Below, piece by piece: positions 6,519 through 7,535 of a stretch of DNA of 7,535 nt. The DNA is taken from the NCBI GenBank assembly GCA_004298915.1, contig SCTE01000275.1:1-7535 (forward strand), given 5' to 3'. The translations under genes and the position numbers were made by a program. The notes under the pieces are model-generated. The model did not search any database. It had not been told where the DNA came from and saw nothing but the letters and a program-made list of their open reading frames with translations. The stretch is from Chloroflexota bacterium. Its GTDB lineage: Bacteria; Chloroflexota; Limnocylindria; Limnocylindrales; CSP1-4. Numbering within the stretch: the stretch's first letter is position 1; each line of letters opens with the position of its first letter.

Positions 6519-6869
6519 TCAGCGAGCCTCGCGCCTCGGGACCACTCGCCGGTAGACCATCCCGTCGCGGGCAGCGAGGCGGAGGTCCACGAGCGCTCGC
6601 CGGATCGTCGCGACATCGGGAAACCACAGCGCGAGGCGCATGTTGAGGTCCCGTTCATCGACGCGCTCGTCAGGGTCCGGCAGCACCTGATCGAGCAGGT
6701 AGCGGTACACGACGAGCTTCTTGCGCTCGCGCGCCGGGATCGACGCCAGGCGGCCATCGCGAATGAAGGCGCGCAGCACGCGGGCCTCGAAGTCCGGTTC
6801 GTCCGCTGTCCAGGCGGGCGGAGCGGACGCCGCGAGTGGGGTCGTCGCCGGTTCGCGATCCTGGGCCAT
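6519..6869 (-). CDS. DUF2087 domain protein
   Basis: The 116-residue product starts at ATG 6869 (MAQDREPA). After about 25 low-complexity Ala/Pro residues comes a DUF2087-like domain. Visible hallmarks are RVLRAFIRDGRLASIPARERKK, LVVYRYLLDQ and then a helix-turn-helix-like core DERDLNMRLALWFPDVATIRRALVDLRLAARDGMVYRRV. The family is widespread in Firmicutes, Chloroflexota and Actinobacteria, often attached to or near regulators. The basic winged-helix-like pattern hints at nucleic-acid binding, but the function is unknown. Another in-frame ATG at 6878 is possible; starts still further upstream add only Gly/Arg-rich sequence. No good Shine-Dalgarno is seen before either ATG. It is convergent with hpf with zero intergenic bases, and divergent from the glycosyltransferase. 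Confidence 0.85.
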   Translation of the reverse strand: MAQDREPATTPLAASAPPAWTADEPDFEARVLRAFIRDGRLASIPARERKKLVVYRYLLDQVLPDPDERVDERDLNMRLALWFPDVATIRRALVDLRLAARDGMVYRRVVPRREAR

Positions 6870-6875
6870 GGGTCG

Positions 6876-6887
6876 CATCGTACGATG
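6876..6887. promoter_or_regulatory. Perfect 12-bp palindrome in the divergent spacer
   Basis: CATCGTACGATG equals its own reverse complement. Both strands therefore read TACGAT, a TAnnnT-type -10 candidate. On the minus strand it lies 7 nt before the DUF2087 ATG at 6869. On the plus strand (6881-6886) it lies 6 nt before a GTG at 6893. It could be an operator or a pair of overlapping leaderless-type promoters. No clear -35 box is seen on either strand. Confidence 0.35.
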
Positions 6888-6892
6888 TCCGC

Positions 6893-6967
6893 GTGCTCCC
6901 CCAGACCCGTCACCGCCGCCTCCGCACGAGCGACGCGGCATTCACCCGTCGCAGGCCGTGCCGATGA
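6893..6967 (+). other. Possible 24-codon leader ORF coupled to the glycosyltransferase gene
   Basis: A GTG-initiated frame of 24 codons, rich in Arg, ends in TGA at 6965-6967. It overlaps the ATG at 6964 in an ATGA arrangement, a common geometry for translational coupling. It would begin 6 nt after the TACGAT element. No homology is recognisable, so chance is quite possible in this composition. Confidence 0.15.
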
Positions 6968-7535
6968 CGACACCGCCGGATAGCCGGCCGGGTCGGGGCG
7001 CCCATGGCGTGCGTGGCGGCCAGGGTCAGCCCGGGAGCCGCTTCGGAACCGGCCCCGGGGGACGGCGGGGTCCGTCGGGAACGCCGATCGTCCCGGACGA
7101 GCTCCAGGTGCCAGCCCGGCCCGTCGGCGCGCAGAGTTCCGGTGACGCACCCGGAACCGACGGCGGCCGCGGCACGTTCGGCGGTCGCGTGCGCTCGCTG
7201 GCGAACGCCATCTTCGAACGGGACTGGCTGGTCCTGCTGGTCATCCTGGCCGTTGCCGCCGTGGCCCGAATCCCGGGCCTGGCGACCCGTGGCGACTTCG
7301 ACGGGGACCAGGGCCACGACTTGCTCGTGCTGCTCCGGTTCGTCCGCGACGGGCAGGTCCCGCTCCTCGGCCCGCCGACCTCGATCGGCGAGTTCCACCA
7401 CGGCGCGGCCTACTACTTCCTGTTCGCGCCACTGGCCTGGCTGTCGAATGCCGATCCGATGGCGATCCTGGCGGGCATGGCCGCGCTCGGGATCGCCGCC
7501 GTGGGCGTGACCTGGTGGCTGGCACGGGCGGTCGG
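6964..7535 (+). CDS. Membrane glycosyltransferase, GT39/ArnT-PMT type (3' partial)
   Basis: The frame is open to the right edge, with 190 full codons visible. Residues 1-80 are a Gly/Pro/Arg-rich, probably disordered cytosolic head. A first membrane segment lies at about 87-103 (WLVLLVILAVAAVARIPGL). The acidic loop GDFDGDQGHD (110-119) follows, then a helix RFVRDGQVPLLGPPTSIGEFHHGAAYYF (125-152) and a second hydrophobic stretch (153-190). This matches the start of GT-C enzymes of the GT39/ArnT/PMT kind. Those use polyprenyl-phosphate sugars on the outer face of the membrane to glycosylate proteins or lipids. The start is uncertain: ATG 6964, GTG 6958 and ATG 6868 share the frame. 6964 is preferred because 6868 would overlap the divergent gene's start and adds only Pro/Arg-rich sequence. 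Substrate cannot be told. Confidence is good on the superfamily, lower on the exact start. Confidence 0.8.
   Translation, partial: MTTPPDSRPGRGAHGVRGGQGQPGSRFGTGPGGRRGPSGTPIVPDELQVPARPVGAQSSGDAPGTDGGRGTFGGRVRSLANAIFERDWLVLLVILAVAAVARIPGLATRGDFDGDQGHDLLVLLRFVRDGQVPLLGPPTSIGEFHHGAAYYFLFAPLAWLSNADPMAILAGMAALGIAAVGVTWWLARAV

Noticed and set aside
6868..6963. ATG 6868 as start of the glycosyltransferase
   Set aside because: It would overlap the start of the divergent DUF2087 gene and adds only Pro/Arg-rich residues. It cannot be fully excluded.
6419..7150. 243-codon minus-strand frame overlapping hpf, DUF2087 and the glycosyltransferase start
   Set aside because: It overlaps three supported genes in the wrong frame and has no domain. 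The DUF2087 frame is the real one on that strand.
7004..7510. Closed plus-strand frame of 168 codons near the right edge
   Set aside because: It is an out-of-frame shadow of the glycosyltransferase: Arg/Ser/Trp-rich with no membrane pattern, while the frame starting at 6964 gives clear GT39 features.

Overview
The window is high-GC throughout, with a strong G/C third-position bias, densely packed genes and several GTG starts. The gene order cpaE-cpaF-tadB-tadC-DUF192, followed by comF and a long-form hibernation factor, suggests a high-GC bacterium with a Tad-type pilus. My best guess is Chloroflexota (Limnocylindria-like lineages) or an actinobacterium-like relative. That placement is an inference from composition and gene content, not from a marker gene.

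Region 1 (2-4924, + strand) is the distal part of a Tad/Flp (type IVc) pilus assembly operon. It begins inside a CpaE/TadZ-type protein (receiver domain plus MinD-like ATPase, 5' end outside the window). It continues with the secretion ATPase CpaF/TadA, the paired inner-membrane platform proteins TadB and TadC, and a small DUF192 protein. Spacings are 46, 24, 4 and 7 nt, so one transcript is likely. CpaE should position the machine at the pole or membrane, CpaF supplies ATP-driven force, and TadB/TadC form the membrane platform on which pilin is extruded. No pilin, prepilin peptidase, secretin or TadE/F pseudopilin gene lies in the window.

Region 2 (4925-6518, + strand) holds comF (phosphoribosyltransferase-fold competence protein with a zinc-finger head) and hpf (long-form ribosome hibernation promoting factor). 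A 143-nt gap between them contains a TATACT element and an abutting inverted repeat, and hpf has an excellent Shine-Dalgarno sequence. A comF-hpf neighbourhood is also known in Firmicutes.

Region 3 (6519-7535) starts with a DUF2087 gene on the minus strand. It is convergent with hpf, and the two stop codons abut to form TGATCA. A 94-nt divergent spacer carrying a perfect 12-bp palindrome follows. Last comes the start of a membrane glycosyltransferase of the GT39/ArnT type on the plus strand, cut by the window edge after its first TM segment and periplasmic loop.

There is no gene-free stretch over 300 bases. I see no tRNA, rRNA, CRISPR array, insertion sequence or phage gene. Nothing here is clearly an undescribed system. 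The most interesting points are the intact phospho-acceptor in the CpaE receiver combined with a changed P-loop lysine, the near-identical leaders of TadB and TadC, the Tad-ComF proximity, and the palindromic divergent start region at 6876-6887.
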